Below, one piece after another: positions 8,050 through 15,419 of a stretch of 42,574 nt of DNA; position 1 is the stretch's first letter, and each line of letters opens with the position of its first letter. The notes under the pieces are model-generated. The model was not told the DNA's origin and did not search any database. It was given only the letters and a program-made list of their open reading frames with translations. The stretch spans positions 1 through 42,574 of the forward strand of contig NZ_QFHO01000036.1 in assembly GCF_004920835.1 (NCBI RefSeq), given 5' to 3'. Made by a program: the position numbers and the translations under genes. This DNA comes from Stenotrophomonas maltophilia. GTDB lineage: Bacteria; Pseudomonadota; Gammaproteobacteria; Xanthomonadales; Xanthomonadaceae.

Positions 8050-8685
8050 TCAACGGTTGGGTCGTAACAGGCCGCAATAGAGGCCTTCGATCGAGAAGTC
8101 CTGGTCCGGCAGCACCTCGATCGGCTTGTAGTCGGGGTTGCGTGGCAGCAGGCGGATACGGTCCTTGGCGATCTTCAGCAGCTTGACGGTGATCTCGTCA
8201 TCGATGCGGGCCACCACGATCTGCCCGGAATGGGCATCGCGGGTGCGGTGCACGCCGATCAGGTCACCGTCGAAGATGCCCTCGTCGATCATCGAATCGC
8301 CCTGCACCTTGAGCAGGTAATCCGGCGCCGGCGAGAAGAACACCCGGTCCAGCACCACGAAATCATCCGAGCCGATGTCGGCACCGATCGGCAGACCTGC
8401 TGCGACCCGGCCGAGCACCGGCAGGCGCAGAACGTTGTCGGGCAGGCCCGGCTCGGCCAGCTTCTCCAGCGGTGGCGCCTGCACCAGGCGGATGCCTCGG
8501 GCCTGGCCCGGAATGCGACGGATCGCACCGGCCTGCTCCAGGGCTTCCAGGTGGTACTGGGCCGCGCGGACGCCCTTGAAGCCGAATGCACGCGCGATTT
8601 CAGTCTGCGACGGCGGTGCGCCTTCGCTCTCGATACGCTCGGCGATCAACTGCAGGATCGCCTGCTGGGTGTCGGTCAGGTCCAT
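8050..8685 (-). CDS. lexA: SOS repressor LexA
   Basis: A 211-residue repressor. It has an N-terminal winged-helix domain (MDLTDTQQAILQLIAERI, PPSQTEIARAFGFKG), a linker with the self-cleavage bond Ala96-Gly97 (GRVAAGLP), and an S24 peptidase domain with the catalytic pair Ser131 (QGDSMID) and Lys168 (EITVKLLK). RecA filaments stimulate cleavage and so derepress the SOS genes. Compared with E. coli it has an insert of about ten residues in the linker, as in Xanthomonas LexA. The start MDLTDT is the family start, yet the operator lies only two bases upstream and there is no ribosome-binding site. A TTG 12 codons upstream would put the operator inside the gene and is unlikely. Confidence 0.97.
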   Translation of the reverse strand: MDLTDTQQAILQLIAERIESEGAPPSQTEIARAFGFKGVRAAQYHLEALEQAGAIRRIPGQARGIRLVQAPPLEKLAEPGLPDNVLRLPVLGRVAAGLPIGADIGSDDFVVLDRVFFSPAPDYLLKVQGDSMIDEGIFDGDLIGVHRTRDAHSGQIVVARIDDEITVKLLKIAKDRIRLLPRNPDYKPIEVLPDQDFSIEGLYCGLLRPNR

Positions 8686-8687
8686 GA

Positions 8688-8706
8688 TTAGTAGTATTAC
8701 TACTAA
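8688..8706 (-). promoter_or_regulatory. LexA operator (SOS box) of lexA
   Basis: A perfect 9-1-9 palindrome, TTAGTAGTA-T-TACTACTAA, matching the Xanthomonadaceae LexA site (TTAG-N6-TACTA type). It covers the predicted -10 of the lexA promoter, which allows simple autorepression by promoter occlusion. Confidence 0.93.
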
Positions 8707-8721
8707 CGAACGGGACTGCAA
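8694..8721 (-). promoter_or_regulatory. Predicted lexA promoter
   Basis: On the minus strand -35 TTGCAG (8716-8721) and -10 TAATAC (8694-8699) are 16 bases apart. Only eight bases separate the -10 from the lexA ATG, so transcription should begin at or within two bases of the start codon. Confidence 0.55.
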
Positions 8722-8847
8722 GTGCTGGTTGCGACACGGCGGGATGCAGGACTGACGGGGAACGACCTATTGCGCCGAGCCATGCTCGGCGCCGTCGCCG
8801 TCGCCGTCGCCGGGCATGGCCCAGCTGGTAGGGGCAAAAGCAAGAGC

Positions 8848-8870
8848 AGCCGACCAGCGGTCGGCTCTAC
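8848..8870 (-). repeat. GTAG hairpin (SMAG-type REP)
   Basis: On the minus strand GTAG is followed by AGCCGACC-GCT-GGTCGGCT, a perfect 8-bp stem with a 3-nt loop. This is the usual form of the GTAG-headed extragenic palindromes of Stenotrophomonas. The surrounding 8722-8913 holds only this and a (GCCGTC)n run at about 8790-8810. Confidence 0.8.
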
Positions 8871-8913
8871 AGGAATCGCGCAGCGATTCCGCAGTTCCCG
8901 TTGGGAACCGCTG

Positions 8914-8940
8914 CGGCAAGCACACTAGGTGTGCTTGCCG
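8914..8940. terminator. 12-bp palindrome across the ubiB stop codon
   Basis: The arms CGGCAAGCACAC (8914-8925) and GTGTGCTTGCCG (8929-8940) pair perfectly around a 3-nt loop. The ubiB stop TAG (8925-8927) lies in the loop region, so the last codons of ubiB are half of the stem. No T run follows. Confidence 0.5.
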
Positions 8941-10610
8941 CTTCTCCATATCGAAAACAGGATCCACACGCCGCAGAAGCCGGCGCCGATGAAACCGCAT
9001 ACGCCCAGCGCCAGCAGCCAGCGGCTGGAAACCCCGCCGACGCTGTGCATCACGATGGATGAGCCGATGATCAGGGCGGCGGTGACGATGCCCATCACCA
9101 GCCGGTTGGCGGCGCGGTTGACCTGTTCGCCGAAGCCCTGCAACGCCGTGGTTTCCACCTTCAGCTGCAGGCGCCCACGGCGTGCGGCCTGGACCAGCTT
9201 GCGCAGGTCACGGGGCAGTTCGCCGGCGAAATCAACCAGGCCCAGCAGGCTGCGCCGGCCACGCTTGAGCAGCGCCTTGGGCGCATAGCGCTGCAGCACC
9301 ACCCGCTCCAGGAACGGTCGCGCGGCGCTGGCCATGTCGAAATCCGGGTCCAGCTGCCGGCCCATGCCTTCCAGGGTCAGGAACGCCTTGATCATCAGCG
9401 CCAGGTCGGCCGGCAGGGTCAGGCTGTAGCTGCGCAGCAGCTGGGTGATGTCGCCCAGCATCAGGCCGATGCGCAGGTCCTTCAGTGGCACGCCCCGGTA
9501 CTGGTCGACGAACTGGCTGATGTCGTGCTGCAGCCGGTTTTCGTCCACTTCCACGCCGCCGGCCCAGTCCAGCAGCACGTCGGCCACGCCCTGCGGGTCC
9601 TGCTCGACCAGCCCGTGCAGCAGCTGCGCGACCTGGAAACGACGCACTTCGGACAGCGCACCGACCATGCCGAAATCGATCACGCCGATGCGGCCGTCGC
9701 GCAGGTAGATGATGTTTCCCGGATGCGGATCGGCGTGGAAGCTGCCGTCCTCCAGCACCATCTTCAGCACGATGTCGGCACCACGCCGCGCCAGTTCGCG
9801 CCGGTCCAGCCCTGCGGCGTCGACGCCGGCCAGGTCGCGGCCGGGAATGCCATCAACGAAGTCCTGCACATTCAGGCTTTCGCAGGTCCACTGCCAATGC
9901 ACGCTGGGAATCAGGATATCGTCGCGGCCTTTGAAGTTGCGCGCGATGCGCTCGGCGTTGCGGCATTCGGCGGCGAAATCCAGCTCGCGGCGCAGCGACA
10001 CGGTGAACTGCTGCACGACCTCGGCCGGACGGTAACGACGCAGATCCGGAAGGCGCGCCTCGACGATCTCGGCCAGGCGCGCCAGCAGCCGCAGATCGGC
10101 CTCGACCACATCGCGGATGCCCGGGCGACGTACCTTCAGCACCACCTCCCGACCGTCCTGCAGGCGCGCGCGATGGGCCTGCGCCAGTGAAGCCGCAGCC
10201 ATGGGCGTTTCATCAAGGAAGGCGAACACCTCCTGCGGCGACGCACCGAGGTCGGACTCGAGCTGCTCGCGGATGTCCGCGTACGGCAAGGCCGGCACTG
10301 CGTTCTGCAGTTCGGAAAGCTCGGCGATCCATTCCGGCGGCAGCAGGTCGACGCGCGTCGCCAGCACCTGGCCAAGCTTGACGAAGGTTGGGCCGAGATC
10401 CTGCATGGCGCTGCGCACGCGCACCGGTGCGGTCATCCGCAGCAGTTCCTGGCGCTCTTCGTTCCAGTGCAGCAGGCGCCCTGCCCGCTCCAGCACCGTG
10501 GCCAGGCCGATGCGCCGCACCACATCGCCGAAGCCATAGCGGATCAGGACGACGGCAATTTCCTGCAGTCGGCCCAGGTCACGGACCGTGCCCAGCGTTT
10601 CCCACATCAT
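8925..10610 (-). CDS. ubiB: UbiB/ABC1/ADCK-family atypical kinase
   Basis: A 561-residue protein of the UbiB/COQ8 family, needed for ubiquinone biosynthesis, where it is thought to use ATPase activity to help lipid intermediates. Visible family marks are the KxGQ motif (FVKLGQVLATR, residues 76-86), the Ala-rich nucleotide loop (PMAAASLAQAHRA, around 137-147), VVLKVRRPG with the invariant Lys159, HADPHPGN and the metal-binding VIDFGMVG. The C-terminus has two predicted membrane segments (VMGIVTAALIIGSSIVM and LLALGVCGFIGAGFCG). The ATG pair MMW has GGAGC just upstream, so either ATG could be used. Its length matches UbiB (about 550). Being away from other ubi genes, it might be a second paralog; the symbol is given with that caution. 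Confidence 0.87.
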   Translation of the reverse strand: MMWETLGTVRDLGRLQEIAVVLIRYGFGDVVRRIGLATVLERAGRLLHWNEERQELLRMTAPVRVRSAMQDLGPTFVKLGQVLATRVDLLPPEWIAELSELQNAVPALPYADIREQLESDLGASPQEVFAFLDETPMAAASLAQAHRARLQDGREVVLKVRRPGIRDVVEADLRLLARLAEIVEARLPDLRRYRPAEVVQQFTVSLRRELDFAAECRNAERIARNFKGRDDILIPSVHWQWTCESLNVQDFVDGIPGRDLAGVDAAGLDRRELARRGADIVLKMVLEDGSFHADPHPGNIIYLRDGRIGVIDFGMVGALSEVRRFQVAQLLHGLVEQDPQGVADVLLDWAGGVEVDENRLQHDISQFVDQYRGVPLKDLRIGLMLGDITQLLRSYSLTLPADLALMIKAFLTLEGMGRQLDPDFDMASAARPFLERVVLQRYAPKALLKRGRRSLLGLVDFAGELPRDLRKLVQAARRGRLQLKVETTALQGFGEQVNRAANRLVMGIVTAALIIGSSIVMHSVGGVSSRWLLALGVCGFIGAGFCGVWILFSIWRSGKHT

Positions 10611-10641
10611 GCGTGCTCCGGACGATTACCGGAGCAGCATG

Positions 10642-11142
10642 TCACAGCTGGGCGTCGATACCGCGCAATGCCGCGGACACGGTTTGCCGGCGGATGGCTT
10701 CGCGGTCGCCATCGAACTGGAACAACTCGGCGCGGGCGTAACCTCCACGGCGCTTCCAGCCGATCCAGACGCTGCCGACCGGCTTGTCAGGGCTACCGCC
10801 ACCAGGGCCAGCGATACCCGTCACCGCCACGGCGATGCCGGCGCCGGAATTGACCAGCGCACCGGACACCATCTCCAACACGGTTTCGCGGCTGACCGCA
10901 CCAAACTGCTCCAGGGTCTGCGCGCGCACGCCGAGCAGGCGCTGCTTGGCCTCGTAGCTGTAGACCACCATGCCACAGTCGAAGAACGCCGAGGAACCGG
11001 CGATGTCGGTCATGCACTTGGCGATCCAGCCGCCACTGCAGCTCTCGGCGGTCACCAGCTGCAGCGAGACCTGCTGCAGGCGCTGCCCGAGCGCGGCGGA
11101 CAGGGCATTGAGTTCAGCGTCGGTGGGAATGGACATCGGCAT
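10642..11142 (-). CDS. pncC: Nicotinamide-nucleotide amidohydrolase PncC (CinA C-terminal domain)
   Basis: A stand-alone CinA C-terminal domain of 166 residues (164 if the second ATG is used). It deamidates nicotinamide mononucleotide to nicotinate mononucleotide, recycling NAD. Visible motifs: TAESCSGGWIAK near residues 30-40, GGMVVYSYEAK-like (CGMVVYSYEAKQRLLGV), and VTGIAGPGGGSPDKPVG. The full-length CinA N-terminal (MoaB-like) domain is absent, as in E. coli YgaD. The ATG at 11142 and the ATG two codons on both lack a clear ribosome-binding site. In many bacteria this gene sits next to recA; here it is 2.8 kb upstream of recA, between ubiB and hflX. Confidence 0.9.
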   Translation of the reverse strand: MPMSIPTDAELNALSAALGQRLQQVSLQLVTAESCSGGWIAKCMTDIAGSSAFFDCGMVVYSYEAKQRLLGVRAQTLEQFGAVSRETVLEMVSGALVNSGAGIAVAVTGIAGPGGGSPDKPVGSVWIGWKRRGGYARAELFQFDGDREAIRRQTVSAALRGIDAQL

Positions 11143-11213
11143 GACGGTGGGGTGAAGAACCTGCACGTTGTACCGCAGATGACGGCCGCGTGTCGCGGGC
11201 CGCCGTGACGGCA

Positions 11214-11238
11214 GCCGCCAGGCAGGGCCCGGCGCTAC
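11214..11238 (-). repeat. GTAG hairpin (SMAG-type), GCCGGGC class
   Basis: On the minus strand GTAG is followed by CGCCGGGCC...GGCGGC, an imperfect hairpin that almost touches the hflX stop at 11240. The same class occurs at 19114-19136. Confidence 0.6.
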
Positions 11239-11239
11239 C

Positions 11240-12550
11240 TCACCACTCCGGCAGCTTTTCCGGCAGCAGCGCCCGGATCGGCGCGCCGTCCGCACTGGCC
11301 GCCAGCTTCTCGGCTTCGGCGATCGGCAGGTCGACCTGCAGCAGCCAGCCGTCTTCATCGGTCTGCTCGCTGCGGATCACTTCCAGCTGGTGCAGGCGCG
11401 CACGCAGGCGGCCGGCATCCGGCGGCAGGCGCAGCTCACCGGTCACGTGCTGCAGGCCAAGGCGCTTGCCCAGCACGCTCTGCAGCAGTTCCAGGCCCAG
11501 TCCATCGCGTGCGGAAATCCACACCCGCTCGCGGCGCGACTCGTCGGGAACGCCGTCCTGGCCATCGTGGCGGACGTCTGCACCGTCGATGCGGTCGATC
11601 TTGTTGAACACCAGCAGCTGCGGCAGATCGCCGGCACCGACCGCGGTCAGTACCTCGTCGACCTGGGCGATGCGCTCCTCGCGGTGCGGATCGGCGGCAT
11701 CAACCACGTGCAGCAGGAAGTCGGCCTCGCGCGCCTCGGACAGGGTCGAGCGGAACGCGGCGACCAGATCATGCGGCAGATCACGGACGAAGCCGACGGT
11801 GTCGGCCAGCACCACGTTGCCGCCCGGCACCGCGATGCGGCGTACGGTCGGATCCAGGGTCGCGAACAACTGGTCCGCAGCGTAAGCCTCGGCACCGGTC
11901 ATGGCGTTGAACAGGGTCGACTTGCCGGCGTTGGTGTAGCCCACCAGGGCCACACGCGGCAGCTCGCTGCGCACGCGGGCGCGGCGCATCTGGGTGCGCT
12001 GCACTTCCACCTTTTCCAGCCGCTTCTGCAGCTGTTCCACCCGCTTCTGCAGCAGGCGGCGATCGGTTTCCAGCTGGGTTTCACCCGGGCCACGCAGTCC
12101 GATGGAACCGCCGCGCTGGCGCTCCAGGTGGGTCCAGCCGCGTACCAGCCGCGTAGCCAGGTGGCGCAGCTGCGCCAGCTCGACCTGCAGCTTGCCTTCG
12201 TGGCTGTGCGCACGCTGGGCGAAGATGTCCAGGATCAGGCCGGTACGGTCGATCACCCGGCGTTCGAGGAAGCGCTCCAGGTTGCGCTCCTGGCCCGGGC
12301 TCAACGCATGGTTCACCAGGATCAGGTCGGCGCCAGACGCATCTGCGGCAGCCTTGATCTCGTCCAGCTTGCCGCTGCCGATCAGGGTCGACGGATTGGG
12401 CCGATCCAGGCGCGCGGTGATCGTGGCGGCGATGCTGGCCCCAGCCGAGCGGGCCAGATCACCGAACTCTTCCAGCACATCGTCTTCCAGCTTGCCGAAA
12501 TGCGGCTGGATCAAGAGGGCGTGTTCGCCCTTTTTCGAGCGGTCAAACAT
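11240..12550 (-). CDS. hflX: Ribosome-associated GTPase HflX
   Basis: A 436-residue translational GTPase that binds the 50S subunit and splits stalled ribosomes under stress. The N-terminal HflX domain ends with ERQRGGSIGLRGPGETQLE, followed by a helical linker with coiled-coil character (LQKRVEQLQKRLEKVE). The G domain has G1 GYTNAGKST near residue 203, G3 ADTVGFVRDLPHDL and G4 NKID. The start MFDRSKKGEHAL has GGAG six bases upstream and lies only 14 bp after hfq, so the two are probably one transcript. Here hflK and hflC do not follow as in E. coli; pncC does. Confidence 0.96.
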   Translation of the reverse strand: MFDRSKKGEHALLIQPHFGKLEDDVLEEFGDLARSAGASIAATITARLDRPNPSTLIGSGKLDEIKAAADASGADLILVNHALSPGQERNLERFLERRVIDRTGLILDIFAQRAHSHEGKLQVELAQLRHLATRLVRGWTHLERQRGGSIGLRGPGETQLETDRRLLQKRVEQLQKRLEKVEVQRTQMRRARVRSELPRVALVGYTNAGKSTLFNAMTGAEAYAADQLFATLDPTVRRIAVPGGNVVLADTVGFVRDLPHDLVAAFRSTLSEAREADFLLHVVDAADPHREERIAQVDEVLTAVGAGDLPQLLVFNKIDRIDGADVRHDGQDGVPDESRRERVWISARDGLGLELLQSVLGKRLGLQHVTGELRLPPDAGRLRARLHQLEVIRSEQTDEDGWLLQVDLPIAEAEKLAASADGAPIRALLPEKLPEW

Positions 12551-12564
12551 TCACCGCTCCAGTC

Positions 12565-12840
12565 TTACTCGTCTGCTTCATCACCCGCCTGACCACCTTC
12601 ACCCGACTGCACATAGCCACCACCCGGTCCGACCTTCACGTTGCGTGCCGGTACCACCGTGGAAATGGCGTGCTTGTAGACCATCTGGCTGACCGTGTTG
12701 CGCAGCAGGACCACAAACTGGTCGAACGACTCGATCGTGCCCTGCAGCTTGATACCGTTGACCAGGTACACCGAAACCGGCACGCGCTCGCGCCGCAGTG
12801 CGTTCAAGAAAGGATCCTGCAGCGATTGTCCCTTGGACAT
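12565..12840 (-). CDS. hfq: RNA chaperone Hfq
   Basis: A 91-residue Sm-like protein that forms a hexamer and pairs small RNAs with mRNAs. The Sm1 motif (VSVYLVNGIKLQGTIESFD) and Sm2 motif (VYKHAISTV) are intact, including the Gln8 and YKHA residues used for U-rich RNA on the proximal face (MSKGQSLQDPFLNALRRE). The C-terminal tail is short, glycine-rich then acidic (GGGYVQSGEGGQAGDEADE). The ribosome-binding site AGGAG is well placed. The order is miaA-hfq-hflX, as in E. coli. Confidence 0.98.
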   Translation of the reverse strand: MSKGQSLQDPFLNALRRERVPVSVYLVNGIKLQGTIESFDQFVVLLRNTVSQMVYKHAISTVVPARNVKVGPGGGYVQSGEGGQAGDEADE

Positions 12841-12936
12841 TGCACACTCCTGATTATTGTTCTTATTGGGTTGCCGACGGTTGCCGCGGCCCCCGAGCCG
12901 CCCACCGACCGATGATGTTACACGGCTGGCGGGGGT

Positions 12937-13890
12937 TCAGCGTGCGACGAAGGTCGACACCGCGCCGGCAAGGCGCTCCCGGTCGATATGGGGGTCGAAC
13001 CAGCGCGCATCAAGTTCACCGCGCAGCCAGGTCAGCTGGCGCTTGGCCAGCTGCCGGGTGGCGAAGATCGCCTTGTCACGTAAGCGGGCGGCATCGCCCT
13101 GCCCGTCCAGGTACTCCCAAGCCTGGCGATAGCCGACCGCGCGCACAGCCGGCAGGTCCAGTGGCGCCTCCGCGGCGGCCAATTCCGGCATCGCGCGCAG
13201 CGCCCGCACCTCGTCAAGGAAACCCTGCGCCAGCATGGCGTCGAAGCGCGCCTCGATGCGCTGGTGCAGTACCGCGCGGTCACGCGGGGCCAGGACCAGC
13301 TTGAGCGTGCGCACCGGCAACGGCGCCACGCCCGGCCGGCGCTGCCACTCCGTGATGGGGGTACCGGTCAGGCGATAGACCTCCAGCGCCCGCTGGATGC
13401 GCTGCGGGTCGGTGGCATGGATGCGTGCGGCGGCCGCCGGATCAACCTTGGCCAGTTCCGCATGCAGTGCCGCCCAGCCGCGTTCGGCGGCTTCGGCGCT
13501 GAGCGCTTCGCGCGTCGCCGGATCGGCCTCCGGCATCGGCGACAGGCCCTGCAACAAGGCGCGGAAGTACAACCCGGTGCCGCCGGCCAGGATCGGCATC
13601 TTGCCGCGCGCCAGGATGTCGGACACGACGCGACCGGCATCGGCCGCGAACTCGGCCGCCGAATAGGTCTGCCAGGGATCGCGCAGATCCAGCAGGTGGT
13701 GCGGCGCCTGCGCACGCTCGGCCGCATCGGGCTTGGCCGAGCCGATGTCCAGGTGGCGATAGACCAGTGCCGAATCGACGCTCACGATCTCGCCATCCAG
13801 CTGCCGGGCCAGGGCGATCGCAGTCGCGGTCTTGCCACTGGCGGTCGGTCCCATCACGGCGATCGCCAGCGGCCGCTGGTCGATCCCCAT
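12937..13890 (-). CDS. miaA: tRNA dimethylallyltransferase MiaA
   Basis: A 317-residue enzyme that adds a dimethylallyl group to N6 of A37 in tRNAs reading UNN codons. Visible marks are the P-loop GPTASGKT at residues 14-21, SVDSALVYRHLDIGSAKP, AGGTGLYFRALL and the C-terminal RQLAKRQLTWLR. The first base of its ATG is the last base of the folP stop (TGATG), so translation is probably coupled to folP. hfq follows after 96 bp, which is enough for a separate hfq promoter. Confidence 0.97.
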   Translation of the reverse strand: MGIDQRPLAIAVMGPTASGKTATAIALARQLDGEIVSVDSALVYRHLDIGSAKPDAAERAQAPHHLLDLRDPWQTYSAAEFAADAGRVVSDILARGKMPILAGGTGLYFRALLQGLSPMPEADPATREALSAEAAERGWAALHAELAKVDPAAAARIHATDPQRIQRALEVYRLTGTPITEWQRRPGVAPLPVRTLKLVLAPRDRAVLHQRIEARFDAMLAQGFLDEVRALRAMPELAAAEAPLDLPAVRAVGYRQAWEYLDGQGDAARLRDKAIFATRQLAKRQLTWLRGELDARWFDPHIDRERLAGAVSTFVAR

Positions 13891-14786
13891 CAGTCTTCGT
13901 CCGGCCAGCGGATCGTCGGCGTGGCGTCGGCGCGCGGCGTCGGTACGGCCTCCACTGCCTGCCAGATCTTCAGTGCGTCGACCGTGGCGGCCACGTCATG
14001 CACGCGCACGATGCCCGCACCTCGCTGAACTGCGATCAGGTGCGCGGCAACCGAAGCAGCCACTCGCTCAGACGGCGTGTCGCGACCGGTCAGTTCACCC
14101 AGGCTGCGCTTGCGCGACAGGCCAGCCAGCATCGGCACGCCCAGTTCCAGGAAGCGCTCCGAACGCGCCAGCAGGGTCATGTTGTGGGCGGTGGTCTTGC
14201 CAAAGCCGAAGCCGAGGTCGATCAGCAGGTTTTTCTTCTCGATGCCCGCCATCTCGGCAGCGAACAGGCGCTGCACCAGGAAACCGTGCACCTCGGCGAC
14301 CACGTCGTCGTAATGCGGATCGGCCTGCATGTGGCCCGGCTCGCCCTGCATGTGCATCAGCACCACCGGCACGCCGGCCTCGGCAGCCGCGTCCAATGCG
14401 CCTTCCTGGCGCAGGCCGAAGATGTCGTTGATCATGCCGGCGCCGGCCGCCACTGCCGCCCGCATCACGTCGGGCTTGAAGGTGTCGATGCTGATCGGCA
14501 CCTGGGTTCGGGCAGCCAACTGCTCGATCACCGGAATCACCCGGCGCAGCTCCTCCTCCACCGATACCGGCGCAGCGCCCGGCCGGGTCGATTCGCCGCC
14601 GATGTCCAGCAGGTCCGCGCCCTCCTCGACCAGCTTGAGGCCATGTGCGACCGCGGCCTCGGTGGTGTCGTGCGCGCCGCCATCGGAGAACGAGTCCGGG
14701 GTGACGTTGACGATGCCCATGACCCGGGCACGGTCGAGGCGCAGAATGCGGCCGGCGCAATCGAGCTGGGGCGAGGTATCGAACAT
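13890..14786 (-). CDS. folP: Dihydropteroate synthase FolP
   Basis: A 298-residue TIM-barrel enzyme that joins p-aminobenzoate to dihydropterin pyrophosphate in folate synthesis; it is the sulfonamide target. Motifs: VMGIVNVTPDSFSDGG (residues 22-37), GGESTRPGA (63-71), SIDTFKPDVM, DIFGL, MHMQGEP and the C-terminal RVHDVAATVDAL. The frame is open back to 15218 through the repeat region, but homology and AGGA six bases upstream place the start at 14786. In many gammaproteobacteria ftsH lies directly upstream; here a repeat nest and a small membrane-protein gene lie between them. Confidence 0.97.
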   Translation of the reverse strand: MFDTSPQLDCAGRILRLDRARVMGIVNVTPDSFSDGGAHDTTEAAVAHGLKLVEEGADLLDIGGESTRPGAAPVSVEEELRRVIPVIEQLAARTQVPISIDTFKPDVMRAAVAAGAGMINDIFGLRQEGALDAAAEAGVPVVLMHMQGEPGHMQADPHYDDVVAEVHGFLVQRLFAAEMAGIEKKNLLIDLGFGFGKTTAHNMTLLARSERFLELGVPMLAGLSRKRSLGELTGRDTPSERVAASVAAHLIAVQRGAGIVRVHDVAATVDALKIWQAVEAVPTPRADATPTIRWPDED

Positions 14787-14908
14787 GGGCAATCCTGCAG
14801 GGACAACGGCGGGTAGTTTAGTTCGGCAGGGCGGCGCCCTGCACCCGCAGAGGCAACGGCCACAGCAAGAGCCCAAGCAACAGCAGAAGCTGGTTTCCTG
14901 AGGGTAGC

Positions 14909-15085
14909 CGGGGTGGGTCCGGTTGCGGGAGACGCCGTAAACCCATCCATGGGGGCTTGGCCGCGGCTTGCTCGTGTGCGCTGTCCTGGGCACACGGCAA
15001 GACCAGGGTTGCGCGTCCTGCCCAACCCGCCCGAGGCATGCCTCGGGCCCATGCCGCGGACACTCCCGCAACCGGACCCACCCCG
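14909..15085. repeat. Fold-back element 1 with perfect 23-bp arms
   Basis: The arms at 14909-14931 and 15063-15085 are exact reverse complements (left arm begins CGGGGTGGGTCC). Next to the left arm lies a 26-bp core (14932-14957) found unchanged at 35558-35583. The interior has further palindromes (GCATGCCTCGGGCCCATGCC-like). The right side runs into the boundary motif GACAGATTTCTG. Confidence 0.75.
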
Positions 15086-15123
15086 CCTTCGACAGATTTC
15101 TGCGATCTTTCGGAGCAGCTCTT

Positions 15124-15164
15124 GGGGTCAGATCCGTTTTCCTGCGGAAAACGGATCTGACCCC
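15124..15164. repeat. GGGGTCAGA palindrome, copy 1
   Basis: A perfect 19-bp stem (15124-15142 and 15146-15164) with a 3-nt loop TGC. The outer ends GGGGTCAGA / TCTGACCCC recur at 33088, 35753 and 42484 with different inner sequence. Confidence 0.85.
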
Positions 15165-15191
15165 ATTCTTGTACATCGATATCTGACAGAT

Positions 15192-15215
15192 GTGTCGACC
15201 AAGGTCGACACCTAC
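15192..15215 (-). repeat. GTAG hairpin (SMAG-type)
   Basis: On the minus strand GTAG is followed by GTGTCGAC-CTTG-GTCGACAC, a perfect 8-bp stem. Confidence 0.7.
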
Positions 15216-15242
15216 CAACAGCTCCCGAAATCTGTCAGAGGT

Positions 15243-15338
15243 GGGGCGGTGTCGGAGTGCGGGGTGTCAGCCGCATGAATGCGGCTGCCAAGCCTACAGG
15301 GACGTACTCGCGGCGTCCCCGCACTCCGACCCCGCCCC
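15243..15338. repeat. Fold-back element 2 with 22-bp arms
   Basis: The arms 15243-15264 and 15317-15338 are reverse complements with one mismatch in 22 (left arm begins GGGGCGGTGTCGG). The interior carries an AGCCGCAT/ATGCGGCT hairpin (15269-15286) followed by CTAC, an embedded GTAG-type unit. The left boundary ATCTGTCAG mirrors the right boundary of element 1. Confidence 0.75.
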
Positions 15339-15384
15339 GCCATCCCACGGAATGTAGCTGTAGCTGTTGCTGTTGCTCCGGCTC

Positions 15385-15410
15385 GTAGCAGGTGCAGGGC
15401 GCAGCCCTGC
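15385..15410 (+). repeat. GTAG hairpin (SMAG-type)
   Basis: GTAG at 15385-15388 precedes the stem GCAGGGC-GCA-GCCCTGC (15394-15410). The same stem with loop GGC is at 14826-14842. Confidence 0.6.
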
Positions 15411-15419
15411 CGATACCCA

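Larger units (their letters stand above)
14787..15419. other. Gene-free repeat nest between folP and the small membrane-protein gene
   Basis: I see no credible gene in these 633 bases. They hold, in order: a 7-bp stem (14826-14842), a GCAAC-like run (14862-14892), a fold-back element (14909-15085), a GGGGTCAGA palindrome (15124-15164), a GTAG hairpin (15192-15215), a second fold-back element (15243-15338), a GTT/GCT triplet run (15356-15378) and another GTAG hairpin (15385-15410). Short open frames here are read through the repeats. Confidence 0.8.

Noticed and set aside
14787..15218. N-terminal extension of folP by 144 codons
   Set aside because: The extension reads through the repeat nest and gives low-similarity peptide; homology and the AGGA site place the start at 14786.
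14787..15419. CRISPR array or integron attC sites
   Set aside because: The repeats are inverted rather than regularly spaced direct repeats, no spacer pattern or cas or integrase gene is present, and arms differ between copies.
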